From Vallitalea longa (GTDB taxonomy: Bacteria > Bacillota > Clostridia > Lachnospirales > Vallitaleaceae), in the NCBI RefSeq assembly GCF_027923465.1, contig NZ_BRLB01000001.1:1178001-1242000 (forward strand): a stretch of DNA of 64,000 nt. Direction: 5' to 3'. Every line of letters starts with the position of its first letter. Position 1 is the first letter of the stretch. The position numbers and the translations under genes are program-made. The notes under the pieces are model-generated. The model did not search any database. It had not been told where the DNA came from and saw nothing but the letters and a program-made list of their open reading frames with translations. Below are positions 25,977 through 34,664 of the stretch, piece after piece.

Positions 25977-27052
25977 AGAAGTACCTCCTCGCCAGTGCCA
26001 TCATATACGTGAATTTTATTAGAAGATAATATCAAACTTACTTTATCACCAGAATTCCTTATATGTGATATATCTTTTGTATACTCATTCACTTCTATAA
26101 TTTTCCCATTGCTAAGCTTAATTTCATAATTTATGAAATCTCCTAAGAAAGTACCTATTATTATTTCTCCACTAATCTCATCATCTTTCCTATCAACAAT
26201 TGTTATTTCCTCTGGTCTAGCACCAACGATAACTTCCCCTTGGTAATCTTTGCTTAATTTAATATTGATGATCTTTTCATTAACACTTATTTTTGTCCCA
26301 TTTTTATCTTTTCCCATTACTTTGCCCTTCAAGTAATTGGAAGTACCTATAAAATCACCTATAAAAGTATTTTGGGGTGATTTATATATATTAACTGGTG
26401 TTCCTACTTGCTGTATAACCCCTAATTTCATAACAGCTATTCTATCTGATATCGCTAAGGCTTCTTCTTGGTCATGTGTAACATAAATAGTTGTTATCTT
26501 AAGATCTTTTTGAAGTTTTCTTATGATTGTTCTCATTGTTACACGTAATTTCGCATCAAGATTACTAAGTGGTTCATCCATCAATAATACATCTGGATGA
26601 ATAACAATTGCTCTCGCAAGTGCAATTCTCTGCTGTTGACCTCCACTTAATTGTGTAGGCTGCCTATCCTTGAATTGTGTCATCTGTACCATTTCAAGAG
26701 CTTTTGATACTCTTTTGTTAATTTCGGCTTTATTTATTTTTCGTGCTTTCAAACCATATGCCACATTATTAAAAACTGACATATGAGGAAAAATTGCGTA
26801 ATTTTGAAAAACCATTCCTATATTTCTTTTATGAGCAGGAATATCATTAATAACTTTACTTCCGAAAGATATTTGACCTTCATCTATCTTGTTAAAACCT
26901 GCAATCATACGTAATAAAGTTGTTTTCCCACACCCTGATGGACCTAATAATGTAAATAATTCACCTTCTTTAATTGTTAAATTAGCGTTATTCACTGCTT
27001 TATAGTCACCATATACTTTAACTGCATTTTTTATTACGACTTGATGACTCAT
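25973..27052 (-). CDS. ABC importer ATPase, FbpC/PotA type
   Basis: A 359-residue ATPase with Walker A GPSGCGKTT (about 33-41), Q-loop region VFQNYAIFPH, signature LSGGQQQRIALARA, Walker B VLLMDEPLSNLDA, a switch His in THDQEEA, and a C-terminal TOBE_2-like regulatory domain (about 270-355). The start at 27052 follows GGGAGG by eight bases; a longer reading to 27067 starts inside that site. It energises the fused permease encoded next. Confidence 0.93.
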   Translation of the reverse strand: MSHQVVIKNAVKVYGDYKAVNNANLTIKEGELFTLLGPSGCGKTTLLRMIAGFNKIDEGQISFGSKVINDIPAHKRNIGMVFQNYAIFPHMSVFNNVAYGLKARKINKAEINKRVSKALEMVQMTQFKDRQPTQLSGGQQQRIALARAIVIHPDVLLMDEPLSNLDAKLRVTMRTIIRKLQKDLKITTIYVTHDQEEALAISDRIAVMKLGVIQQVGTPVNIYKSPQNTFIGDFIGTSNYLKGKVMGKDKNGTKISVNEKIINIKLSKDYQGEVIVGARPEEITIVDRKDDEISGEIIIGTFLGDFINYEIKLSNGKIIEVNEYTKDISHIRNSGDKVSLILSSNKIHVYDGTGEEVLL

Positions 27053-27108
27053 ATGTATTCCTCCCAATATTATTATTTATCTTATTGTAGTTACTAACTT
27101 TTTGACTC

Positions 27109-28185
27109 TTAATATCTTCCTATAACAATATCCTTCCATTTCTTGACTAAATCTTCTTTATTATCTGACACCCATTGCAAATCATAATCGACTAACTTGA
27201 TTTCAGACATTTTAGGTAAGTTATCACCTATTTCCACATCATCACGTACTGGCCTTGAAGCAAAATTATCTAATACAAATTGTTGAATTTTAGTTGTAAG
27301 AACAAAATCCATGAATTTTTTTGCATTTGATTCATTCTTAGCCCCTTTTATTAATGCAACACCATCTGGTACAGATGAAGTTCCTTCACTAGGATATACT
27401 ATACCTACTTCAGCGCCAGCATTTACATATTCCATTGCTGTCTTCTCGAGAGTCAGACCTACCGCATATTCACCATCAGCTACACCCTTATACACTCCCG
27501 ACGAACCTGAAATTATCTTACCATCTAGATTACTGTAGAAATCTTTAATGAATTTCCAGCCTTGGTCTTCTTCATTCTTATAAGCAGCTAACATTGTCGC
27601 AAGTATTGTAAAAGATGAACCTGACCTAGTTGGGTCTGCATAAGCGATTTTACCTTTCCATTTATCATCCAATAGATCTTTCCATGATGTTGGCACATCT
27701 TCTGGTTTAACTAATTTCTTATTGTACATAATAATCATTGGTAATGGGCTTGTCCCAGTCCATGCATTTTCTCTATCTATAAAAATAGTATCTATCATTT
27801 TAGATTCTTCGCTCTCATATGGTTCAAAATACTGTTTGAAAGCATTTAGTGATTCTGCTCCTCCTCCCCACATAACATCTCCTAGAGCATTATCTTTTTC
27901 CGATTCTATTCTTTTTAATAACTCGCCTGTTCCTGCTGCGACAACTTCTACTTTAATCCCTGTAGTTTCTTGAAATTCTTTTACAATTGGATTAATCATA
28001 TCTGCTTTATGTGGACTGTACACTACCAAACTGTCTGTTTCATTTTCTTGTACCCCATCAGCTTTACTACCATTATCTACATCTTTAACTACATCTTTAC
28101 TATCCTTTTTCTCTTTATTTCCACAAGCTGTTAAAGTTGTAGCCCCTAAAACAAGTACTAAAAAAAGAACCAATAATTTTTTCAT
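27109..28185 (-). CDS. ABC importer substrate-binding lipoprotein (AfuA/FbpA-like)
   Basis: A 358-residue lipoprotein (lipobox LTAC, Cys21) of the class that includes FbpA, AfuA and phosphonate-binding proteins. After an acidic linker the mature domain starts DSLVVYSPHKADMINPIV and contains GSGELL-like VAAGTGELLKRI, then DPTRSGSSFT and SGSSGVYKGVADGEYAVGL. I do not see the paired C-terminal tyrosines of iron-binding FbpA, which weakens an iron assignment. AfuA-type proteins bind sugar phosphates (established in Actinobacillus). An organophosphate substrate would fit the PHP phosphoesterase in the operon. Confidence 0.88.
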   Translation of the reverse strand: MKKLLVLFLVLVLGATTLTACGNKEKKDSKDVVKDVDNGSKADGVQENETDSLVVYSPHKADMINPIVKEFQETTGIKVEVVAAGTGELLKRIESEKDNALGDVMWGGGAESLNAFKQYFEPYESEESKMIDTIFIDRENAWTGTSPLPMIIMYNKKLVKPEDVPTSWKDLLDDKWKGKIAYADPTRSGSSFTILATMLAAYKNEEDQGWKFIKDFYSNLDGKIISGSSGVYKGVADGEYAVGLTLEKTAMEYVNAGAEVGIVYPSEGTSSVPDGVALIKGAKNESNAKKFMDFVLTTKIQQFVLDNFASRPVRDDVEIGDNLPKMSEIKLVDYDLQWVSDNKEDLVKKWKDIVIGRY

Positions 28186-28229
28186 AATAAAACATCCTCC
28201 TTAGTATTAAGCTTAATATGTTTGTATAT

Positions 28230-28258
28230 ATAATACAAATATAGCTATACTATGACAA
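28230..28258 (-). promoter_or_regulatory. sigma-A promoter of the AfuA-like importer operon
   Basis: On the minus strand TTGTCA (28253-28258) and TATTAT (28230-28235) are separated by exactly 17 bp, about 45 bases upstream of the binding-protein start. The direct repeats at 28262-28293 abut the -35 box. Confidence 0.68.
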
Positions 28259-28261
28259 TCC

Positions 28262-28293
28262 ATTATTATGAACTTTTGTTGAATATCATGAAC
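28262..28293 (-). promoter_or_regulatory. 20-bp-spaced direct repeats, candidate YesN operator
   Basis: On the minus strand GTTCATGATATT and GTTCATAATAAT (10 of 12 identical) are spaced exactly 20 bp apart. The proximal copy ends 3 bp before the -35 box. AraC-family regulators commonly bind two direct repeats spaced by two helical turns next to the -35 box, so this is a likely activator site for the YesN-type regulator of the operon. Confidence 0.5.
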
Positions 28294-28295
28294 AA

Positions 28296-29462
28296 CTAAT
28301 TCTCACTATTCCTACCTACAGATTCGATTTTGAAATTAACTTTTACATTTATTATGGAATTCTCAAAATATTCATCACTACTATATACACTTTGCCTTCC
28401 ATATTTAGCCACTGCATATTGTGTAATATCCAAAAAATCTTCTTTGTAGACTTTTTGCACCTTACTTACCTCCTCAGACAATTGTTTTTCCATTTTCTTA
28501 GTAAACGCTTTTTCTATTAACCCCACTGTATTTTTATCAAGTTTCTGTTCCACTAATGTATTAATCAACATAACACCTGATATATCAACGATAATATCAT
28601 ATTTTAATCGACCTTCCTCCATAGATACTTTAACTTTTCTACTACTGTTACCATTAAAGTCTATATATTTTAGTGGATTGTTAGAAATGATATTCTTATA
28701 ATTTTCAAATTCCTCAATATCAAAGAATTCTTGATCTTCATCTGCTGATAAATAGAGATATCCTTTACCATCATAATTTCTTAATAGATTCAGTAATTTT
28801 GCTTCTTTTATAGGAACTTTATGTGCCATTTTATTATGGCTGAATAATGCTAAACCTGTTATTTGTGGTTTTTCACTGATTAGTTCTATATATGGCAGAC
28901 ATATTTTCCTACCTTCTTGATAATATATTCGTATGATATTATCAACCGAAACATCTTTAGTAAAAAAATTAGAAAGGTGTGCTAATCTTATTACATTATA
29001 TAATATGTCTGAATTAGTCTCTTCACTTTTATTATGGACGGTATAGTAATCTACACATCTTCCTTTATTTACTGCAATAAGAGATTTCAAACCTGCATTG
29101 GGATCTCTAAGTATAGAATCAATGAGATCTTCTATCCCGAATCTAGCTCTTTCTTCACTAATTATAGACACTAACTCTGTACCTAAAGAGAATCTTGAAG
29201 GCATCTTCGTCATACGATTTTCAACTAATTCAAATACAGTATGCCCTTTTCCGATATAAGTGTTAGAAGCTATAATCCCCTCTCCTATTATGGGAATTTC
29301 TGCTGGATCTACATAGATAACCTTATCACCAAATTCAATATCATATCCAACTCCCAACAGAACCCCTAACTCCTCTATAGGATAAGTATCGTAACAGCCG
29401 CTTATTAAACAAGTTGTAATTAACAATTCAAGTATGATGATTATCTTTTTATGCTTTTTCAT
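28296..29462 (-). CDS. Ger(x)C-family germinant receptor lipoprotein (second cluster)
   Basis: A 388-residue C subunit with a signal peptide and lipobox ISGC (Cys23), followed by YDTYPIEELGVLLGVGYDIE. The C-terminal part (about 215-375) fits the GerAC domain. It diverges considerably from the first cluster's C protein, especially in the N-terminal region. Its start overlaps the B gene by 14 bp. It ends the second receptor operon; the importer promoter begins immediately after its stop codon. Confidence 0.9.
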   Translation of the reverse strand: MKKHKKIIIILELLITTCLISGCYDTYPIEELGVLLGVGYDIEFGDKVIYVDPAEIPIIGEGIIASNTYIGKGHTVFELVENRMTKMPSRFSLGTELVSIISEERARFGIEDLIDSILRDPNAGLKSLIAVNKGRCVDYYTVHNKSEETNSDILYNVIRLAHLSNFFTKDVSVDNIIRIYYQEGRKICLPYIELISEKPQITGLALFSHNKMAHKVPIKEAKLLNLLRNYDGKGYLYLSADEDQEFFDIEEFENYKNIISNNPLKYIDFNGNSSRKVKVSMEEGRLKYDIIVDISGVMLINTLVEQKLDKNTVGLIEKAFTKKMEKQLSEEVSKVQKVYKEDFLDITQYAVAKYGRQSVYSSDEYFENSIINVKVNFKIESVGRNSEN

Positions 29463-30531
29463 TTTTATTACTCCTATATCTTATCTGTACTAAGATTGCT
29501 GTTATAATTCCAAACAATATGCTAAAGACTACGAAATATTTTAAATAAGTTCCAACTATATTCAACCTATTATGTTCTGATATCATGAAATATGAATAGA
29601 TCGCTGCAAAAATCGCAGCTACAAAAACTGCAATTTTTTCACTTATTCCAGCAAAACTCGATATACAATAAGAAACAAGATAATTGCTGCATATGATGGT
29701 TTTCAAAACAATAAGTCCCCAGAAAAAAGTAAACACCGCAGTTAGATTAGAAAATATCGGAAATGAAATGGTTCCTATTATATAGAACAATGGATAATCA
29801 ATGCGTGAAGAAAGTTCCCAACCCAAATAATAAATTACTGCGAAACTAACAAATGTATATATGAAAATAGTGATTAGACAAGCAAATAATCCAGCTCTTA
29901 ACACTTTCTTTCGATTTGATATCTTACTAATTATAATGAAGCTTACTTCAACTAAAGAATATTGTGTAAGGTTCTCAATCATACCTTTTGGTATTTCTGA
30001 AGGATTATGAAGTATAGGCTGAATATTGACAAAAGAACCTTTTGGCAATATAAAAATCAATGACAGAATAAAGATTACTGTCAAATAAAAATAAAATTGT
30101 GAAATTCTACCCACAACATTTAACCCTGACATGGTCACAAAAGCCGAAACTATCAAACAAGGAATTATTATATAATACGGTGCCAAATATGAATTTATAG
30201 TTTGTATTAAATTATTTGTGAATGCAGAAACTATACTTGTCATTATTGTTAAAAAATATATGAAAAATATAAATATGATAATTAGAGCTATAAATTTTCC
30301 ATATACTTTTTTTATCAGTACAAAGAAATCTTCATGATTAGATTTCTTATCAATGATATATGAAGTTATCACAATAATTATTGGGTACATACCACAAAGC
30401 AAGGTTGTAATCCAAGCATCTTGATGGGCTACAGCTGCACCAGATGAACCTAGAAATCCAATACCTATACCAATCATGGTTCCAACGGTTATGAATATAT
30501 ATTGATATCTAGTTATAGTATTCTTATTCAA
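29449..30531 (-). CDS. GerAB-family germination permease (second cluster)
   Basis: A 360-residue B subunit with about ten helices, beginning TITRYQYIFITVGTMIGIGIGFLGSSGA, as in GerKB-type permeases. The start is a TTG at 30531, preceded by a G-rich site inside the end of the A gene; the A stop codon is 3 bp upstream. It would bind germinant or form the transport core of the receptor. Its divergence from the first B protein suggests that the two receptors answer different germinants (inference). Confidence 0.9.
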   Translation of the reverse strand: MNKNTITRYQYIFITVGTMIGIGIGFLGSSGAAVAHQDAWITTLLCGMYPIIIVITSYIIDKKSNHEDFFVLIKKVYGKFIALIIIFIFFIYFLTIMTSIVSAFTNNLIQTINSYLAPYYIIIPCLIVSAFVTMSGLNVVGRISQFYFYLTVIFILSLIFILPKGSFVNIQPILHNPSEIPKGMIENLTQYSLVEVSFIIISKISNRKKVLRAGLFACLITIFIYTFVSFAVIYYLGWELSSRIDYPLFYIIGTISFPIFSNLTAVFTFFWGLIVLKTIICSNYLVSYCISSFAGISEKIAVFVAAIFAAIYSYFMISEHNRLNIVGTYLKYFVVFSILFGIITAILVQIRYRSNKNEKA

Positions 30532-30534
30532 TTA

Positions 30535-31992
30535 TTATTTTCCCCCCTTCGAGAAGCTTTTAGGAACTTTACTGATATTTTTTAATGGAGCTCTTATTAG
30601 ACTATCTTGCAAATCTTTTTGTCTCATAGGCGCTATAGGGGAAAAATATGGTACTGAAAAACTATCTATACTTATCAAATATGCTATTAATGCGAATAGA
30701 CCTAACATTATTCCAAAAAGTCCTAAAATCTGGGCAAGTATCAATATTACGAATCTGCATATTCTAATGGTAAGACTCATCTCATAATTAGGAATCAGAA
30801 AAGTACATATTACAGTTATAGAAATGACCATTAAGGTTGTAGGACTAACAAATCCTGAATTGATTGCTGCTTGTCCTAGGATAATACCACCTACAATGCT
30901 TAAAGTCTGACCTACCATTGAAGGCAATCTCAGACCACCCTCTCTTAAAAACTCAATAACAACTTCCATCAGCAATATTTCTATGAAAGGAGGCAGCGGA
31001 ATATTCTGCCTAGATTCAGATATGATATAGATTAAATCTTGTGGAATCAGATCTATATTGTAACTAATTAAAACCAGGTATAATGGTGAAGCCAACAAAA
31101 TTATGATTAATGCCAATAATCTTATAACTCTATCAAAATTAGCTAGAACAATTTTATTAGAATAGTCTTCAAAAGCTTGAAAAAATTCTATAAAAACAAC
31201 CGGTACAGTAACAGCATAAGAACATCCATCAACAAATATTATCGCTTTTCCTTGTATAATATCAGAAACAGCTTTATCTGGTTTTTCAACTGTTTTGTAC
31301 TGCGGGAAAACACTAAAGGGACGCTTTTCCATATACTGCATAAGCATCCCTGTATCAGGAATATAATTGGCTTTCACATTGTCTAACTTTTCTTTTATTT
31401 TATTTAGTATGTTTTTATCTATAGTACCTTCCAGATATAGTAGAGCACCTTCACTATTGTTTTCTTTTCCGAAAACATATTTTTCTATTCTGAGATTATT
31501 ATTAATCAATTTTTCTTGAATCATGGAAATATTTATTTTAACACTTTCAACAAAAGCGCTCTTGGCACCTCTTATGTTTTCTTCAATCTTGGCATCAGAT
31601 ACTTTTCTGAAATTATTTTGAAAAGTATCACAAATAATAGCATTCTCTTCATTATCCAATAGTATTATAGTTTGCCCACGCTTAAGGCTCTCACATACTT
31701 TCTTCACTTCACTTGATATTTCAGTGGAATTAATAGAAATATATCTTTTTGAAATATAAAGCGCCAGTGATGAAGTATGTGGAAGTTTAGTCTCTATTTG
31801 AAATAATAAAGGTGCTATTATATGTTTTTCAATACTATTTTTATCACTTATGCCATCTATATAGATTATTAAACAATTTATATTACCCTTCAATACTATA
31901 TCTCTATATTTGAGATTATAATTTGACGCTAGAGAAGAATAAATCAGATGTTTATTCCTTTTAATATCATCAGTTAAATTTTTAGTTATCAT
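30535..31992 (-). CDS. GerA-family spore germination protein (second cluster, A subunit)
   Basis: A 485-residue A subunit: soluble N-terminal domain (about 1-265) then about five helices (285-445). Family landmarks are RGAKSAFVESVKINISMI, LMQYMEKRPFSVFPQYKTVEKPDKA, PLPPFIEILLMEVVIEFLREGG and the terminal MRQKDLQDSLIRAP. It is shorter than the first cluster's A protein, with the loss mainly at the N-terminus. A GGGTGAG site precedes the ATG, and a candidate sigma-G promoter lies at 32033-32062. Confidence 0.93.
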   Translation of the reverse strand: MITKNLTDDIKRNKHLIYSSLASNYNLKYRDIVLKGNINCLIIYIDGISDKNSIEKHIIAPLLFQIETKLPHTSSLALYISKRYISINSTEISSEVKKVCESLKRGQTIILLDNEENAIICDTFQNNFRKVSDAKIEENIRGAKSAFVESVKINISMIQEKLINNNLRIEKYVFGKENNSEGALLYLEGTIDKNILNKIKEKLDNVKANYIPDTGMLMQYMEKRPFSVFPQYKTVEKPDKAVSDIIQGKAIIFVDGCSYAVTVPVVFIEFFQAFEDYSNKIVLANFDRVIRLLALIIILLASPLYLVLISYNIDLIPQDLIYIISESRQNIPLPPFIEILLMEVVIEFLREGGLRLPSMVGQTLSIVGGIILGQAAINSGFVSPTTLMVISITVICTFLIPNYEMSLTIRICRFVILILAQILGLFGIMLGLFALIAYLISIDSFSVPYFSPIAPMRQKDLQDSLIRAPLKNISKVPKSFSKGGK

Positions 31993-32032
31993 TAGTCACT
32001 CACCCAATTATAGTTTTACATATTTATTTACT

Positions 32033-32062
32033 TATTTTACCTTTCTATTATATTTTTTATGC
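32033..32062 (-). promoter_or_regulatory. candidate sigma-G promoter of the second ger operon
   Basis: On the minus strand GCATA (32058-32062), an 18-bp spacer and TAAAATA (32033-32039) match the sigma-G pattern GnATR-N18-CATnnTA at 5 of 7 -10 positions. It lies about 40 bases before the gerA ATG. ger operons are sigma-G genes in Bacillus. Confidence 0.5.
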
Positions 32063-32066
32063 ATAA

Positions 32067-33068
32067 TTATTTGCTTGATAGAGTTTTCTTGAGCTCTCTG
32101 ATGAATCTTTCTTTTTTTTCTTTTTGATTAATAAGTTTATTTAGCTTAATTAAACTTTGTTTTGGCTTCCAAGCCCTATTTAAATTAAAATAGTAGTTAC
32201 TTATTTTCCAGAATTTTTCAGGATACATGATAAGATATAATAATATATCAAGTTCCTCTTTACTTAATGGATTTATGCTGATATATTTTTCTATTGCTTC
32301 TATTCCCAGTCCTATGTTCCAATCATTCTTTTCTAATACTTTTCTCATTAAACGATATAGGTCTATTACAGGGATATCAATGTTGCAGTATTCGAAATTC
32401 ATAGTATGCAATTTTTTATTACTGACTAATATGTTATGGTGAATATATTGTCCATGTGTGATGACATTACTCTTATGATATCCATTAACCAAATTATTAT
32501 ATTCTGATAATTCTATTAGAGAAAGTGCTTCAACTGCTTTTTTATAATAATAATTAAAACTACTCAAAAAACAAATATCGAATTCTGACCATTTTCCCAT
32601 TTTCCTTATTTTGTTTCTGATTCTTACTAACTCAATATTATGTCTATTCAACTTATTCGGTAATGAGCCTAATTTCACATAGTTCTTATACTTACTGCCT
32701 ATGGGGAAATTAGAACCACATTTATGTAATACAGCTAAATTCTTAACAGAATCATAGATTTCCTCTTCATCATTAAAAAAGATCTCTCTTCCGTTAACCC
32801 AATTTTTCATAATATAGATTGTACCATCATCCTCACAGAAGGGATTCTTATCTCTTGACATTGTCAATCTATCGATATTGGTGAATCCTTTCTTATAAAG
32901 ATATTCTTCTATTTCATACATGAATTTTATTTTTTCTCGATGCATTCGGATTTCTTTAAATAGCTTCAAACCCTTATTAGTATCTAATATATATGCCCCT
33001 CGTCCTTTATAACCATTTTTGACCTTTATTTCAAATTGTTCAAAAATGTTATTGTATTCCTCAAGCAT
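32067..33068 (-). CDS. CotS-like spore coat protein kinase homologue
   Basis: A 333-residue protein of the CotS/YutH group within the aminoglycoside phosphotransferase-like kinase fold. It has a Gly-rich start (KNGYKGRGAYILDTNKGLKLFK), IYIMKNWVNGRE, and the catalytic-loop segment THGQYIHHNILV near 217-228, where kinases have HGDxxxxN; Gln replaces the usual Asp. Later MNFEYCNIDIPVIDLYRLMRK resembles the metal-binding segment, with Glu in place of Asp. Both changes make it a possible pseudokinase. CotS proteins are spore coat components. It precedes the second ger operon; GAGGTGA lies before its ATG. Confidence 0.8.
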   Translation of the reverse strand: MLEEYNNIFEQFEIKVKNGYKGRGAYILDTNKGLKLFKEIRMHREKIKFMYEIEEYLYKKGFTNIDRLTMSRDKNPFCEDDGTIYIMKNWVNGREIFFNDEEEIYDSVKNLAVLHKCGSNFPIGSKYKNYVKLGSLPNKLNRHNIELVRIRNKIRKMGKWSEFDICFLSSFNYYYKKAVEALSLIELSEYNNLVNGYHKSNVITHGQYIHHNILVSNKKLHTMNFEYCNIDIPVIDLYRLMRKVLEKNDWNIGLGIEAIEKYISINPLSKEELDILLYLIMYPEKFWKISNYYFNLNRAWKPKQSLIKLNKLINQKEKKERFIRELKKTLSSK

Positions 33069-33225
33069 CTAATCACCTCAACTTAGCCATAATTATATTT
33101 TTTTATCAGCATTCTAGACATAATGGTCACAAAAATCATAATGCCTTACTTTAAAATATATGAAGAAGTTGGCGTATTTATGAGGACAGGAAATTATTAT
33201 TTTATTCTATAAAGAACCGGAACAT

Positions 33226-33279
33226 CAAAAACCCCAATATATTGTATTGTTTTTTGAAAAAACATCAATATATTGGGGT
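33226..33279 (-). terminator. intrinsic terminator after cca
   Basis: ACCCCAATATATTG at 33231-33244 pairs perfectly with 33266-33279 (14 bp), with an A/T-rich inner hairpin in the loop. On the minus strand TTTTTGATG follows. It ends the cca transcript. Confidence 0.82.
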
Positions 33280-33302
33280 AGTTATTTTGTTTAATGTATA
33301 TT

Positions 33303-34643
33303 TTAATTTTTAATTTCTTGTACTATTTCTATCAACTGTTCTTTATTATTTTTATTTGGATCTTCTATTACCATATCCAATAGCTTATTAAGGATTATTC
33401 CTATTTCAGGTCCTTTTGCAAGACCAAGATTAATCAGGTCTTGTCCGTTTACCTTTAACTGTTTAAGACTTATGCATTGATCATTTGCTTTAATTTCTTC
33501 ATATATCTTCTTAGTATTACTAATCATTATTAATCCATCGTCTAGTTTATCAGGATTTTGAGACATGACATCTGCTTTTTTGACTAGTAAGAAATCACTG
33601 AATAGCTCATGACCTATTTTTTTCAATATCCTTCTTATACATTTATAGCTATTTTTTATTGTAATATCATGGTATTTAATTAATTTTACGACTTTATTGA
33701 TAGTATTATTATCAAATTTCAACCTTTTCAGAATAGACATTGCCATTTCTGAGCTGACTTTTTCATGCCCATAAAAATGGTCTATTCCTGATTCATCCGT
33801 TGTTTTTACTCTTGGTTTTCCTATATCATGTAACAACATGGTCCATCTTAGAGTTTTATCTGCCTTTATAGCACTAACTGACCTTAATATATGTTCTCCT
33901 ATATCATAACTGTGATATGGATGATTCTGAGGATTACCAATGCATGGTACGAATTCAGGAAGTATATATTTCATTAATTCGAGTTTATATGTTTCCATAA
34001 ATAGCTTTGGATTGTCTGATGTTAAAGTTTTATTAAGTTCTACTTGTATTCTCTCCATACTAACATTTTTTATTAGAGATGAACATTTAATGATATCTTT
34101 TCTGGTCTTTTGATCTATTATATATCCTAATTGAGCAGAGAAACGTATTGCCCTCAGCATCCTTAGTGCATCTTCATTAAACCGCTCATATGGGTTGCCA
34201 ACACAACGAATGATTCCTTTTTCTAAGTCATCTATTCCATTAAATACATCTACTAATCCGGTTTTATGATTATATGCCATTGCATTAATTGTGAAATCTC
34301 GTCTTTTCAAATCCTCTACTAGATTATTAGTAAATTCTACTGTACTGGGTCTTCTGTTATCTTCATATTCTCCATCAATCCTATATGTTGTAACCTCAAT
34401 AGGGTGTTTATCCATAAGTATAGTTACAGTACCATGTTTCAATCCTGTATCTATAGTTTTATCAAATAATTTTTTAACTACATTAGGTAGTGCAGAAGTG
34501 GTTATATCCCAGTCATTCGGTACTTTACCTATTAGACTGTCTCTGACACATCCCCCAACTAAATATGCCTCATATCCATTTTCCATGAGTTCATCAATTA
34601 TTTTTTTTGCATAGTAAGGCATATCTATCTTTACTTTATTCAT
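33303..34643 (-). CDS. cca: CCA tRNA nucleotidyltransferase
   Basis: It adds or repairs the 3' CCA end of tRNAs. The 446-residue protein has the class II polymerase-beta-like domain: GYEAYLVGGCVRDSLIGKVP with catalytic carboxylates in NDWDITTSA, then the RRPSTVEFTNNLVEDLKRRDFTINAMAY block. A helical RNA-binding region and an HD domain follow (LRWTMLLHDIGKP; FYGHEKVS). The HD domain is present in many but not all family members. I chose the ATG at 34643 (AGAGGA nine bases upstream). manA lies 21 bp upstream, so the two are probably cotranscribed. Confidence 0.94.
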   Translation of the reverse strand: MNKVKIDMPYYAKKIIDELMENGYEAYLVGGCVRDSLIGKVPNDWDITTSALPNVVKKLFDKTIDTGLKHGTVTILMDKHPIEVTTYRIDGEYEDNRRPSTVEFTNNLVEDLKRRDFTINAMAYNHKTGLVDVFNGIDDLEKGIIRCVGNPYERFNEDALRMLRAIRFSAQLGYIIDQKTRKDIIKCSSLIKNVSMERIQVELNKTLTSDNPKLFMETYKLELMKYILPEFVPCIGNPQNHPYHSYDIGEHILRSVSAIKADKTLRWTMLLHDIGKPRVKTTDESGIDHFYGHEKVSSEMAMSILKRLKFDNNTINKVVKLIKYHDITIKNSYKCIRRILKKIGHELFSDFLLVKKADVMSQNPDKLDDGLIMISNTKKIYEEIKANDQCISLKQLKVNGQDLINLGLAKGPEIGIILNKLLDMVIEDPNKNNKEQLIEIVQEIKN

Positions 34644-34664
34644 ACAAATCAATCCTCTATGTTT

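Noticed and set aside
27109-28185. Assignment as a ferric-iron-binding protein (FbpA)
   Set aside because: I do not see the characteristic C-terminal tyrosine pair, and a PHP phosphoesterase and YesMN system in the operon suggest an organic phosphate ligand. Iron cannot be fully excluded.
33121-33225. A possible second copy of the 2612-2758 intergenic element (shared TTTATGAGGAYAG)
   Set aside because: The similarity is limited to about a dozen bases and lacks the 22-bp arms, so it could be chance in AT-rich DNA.
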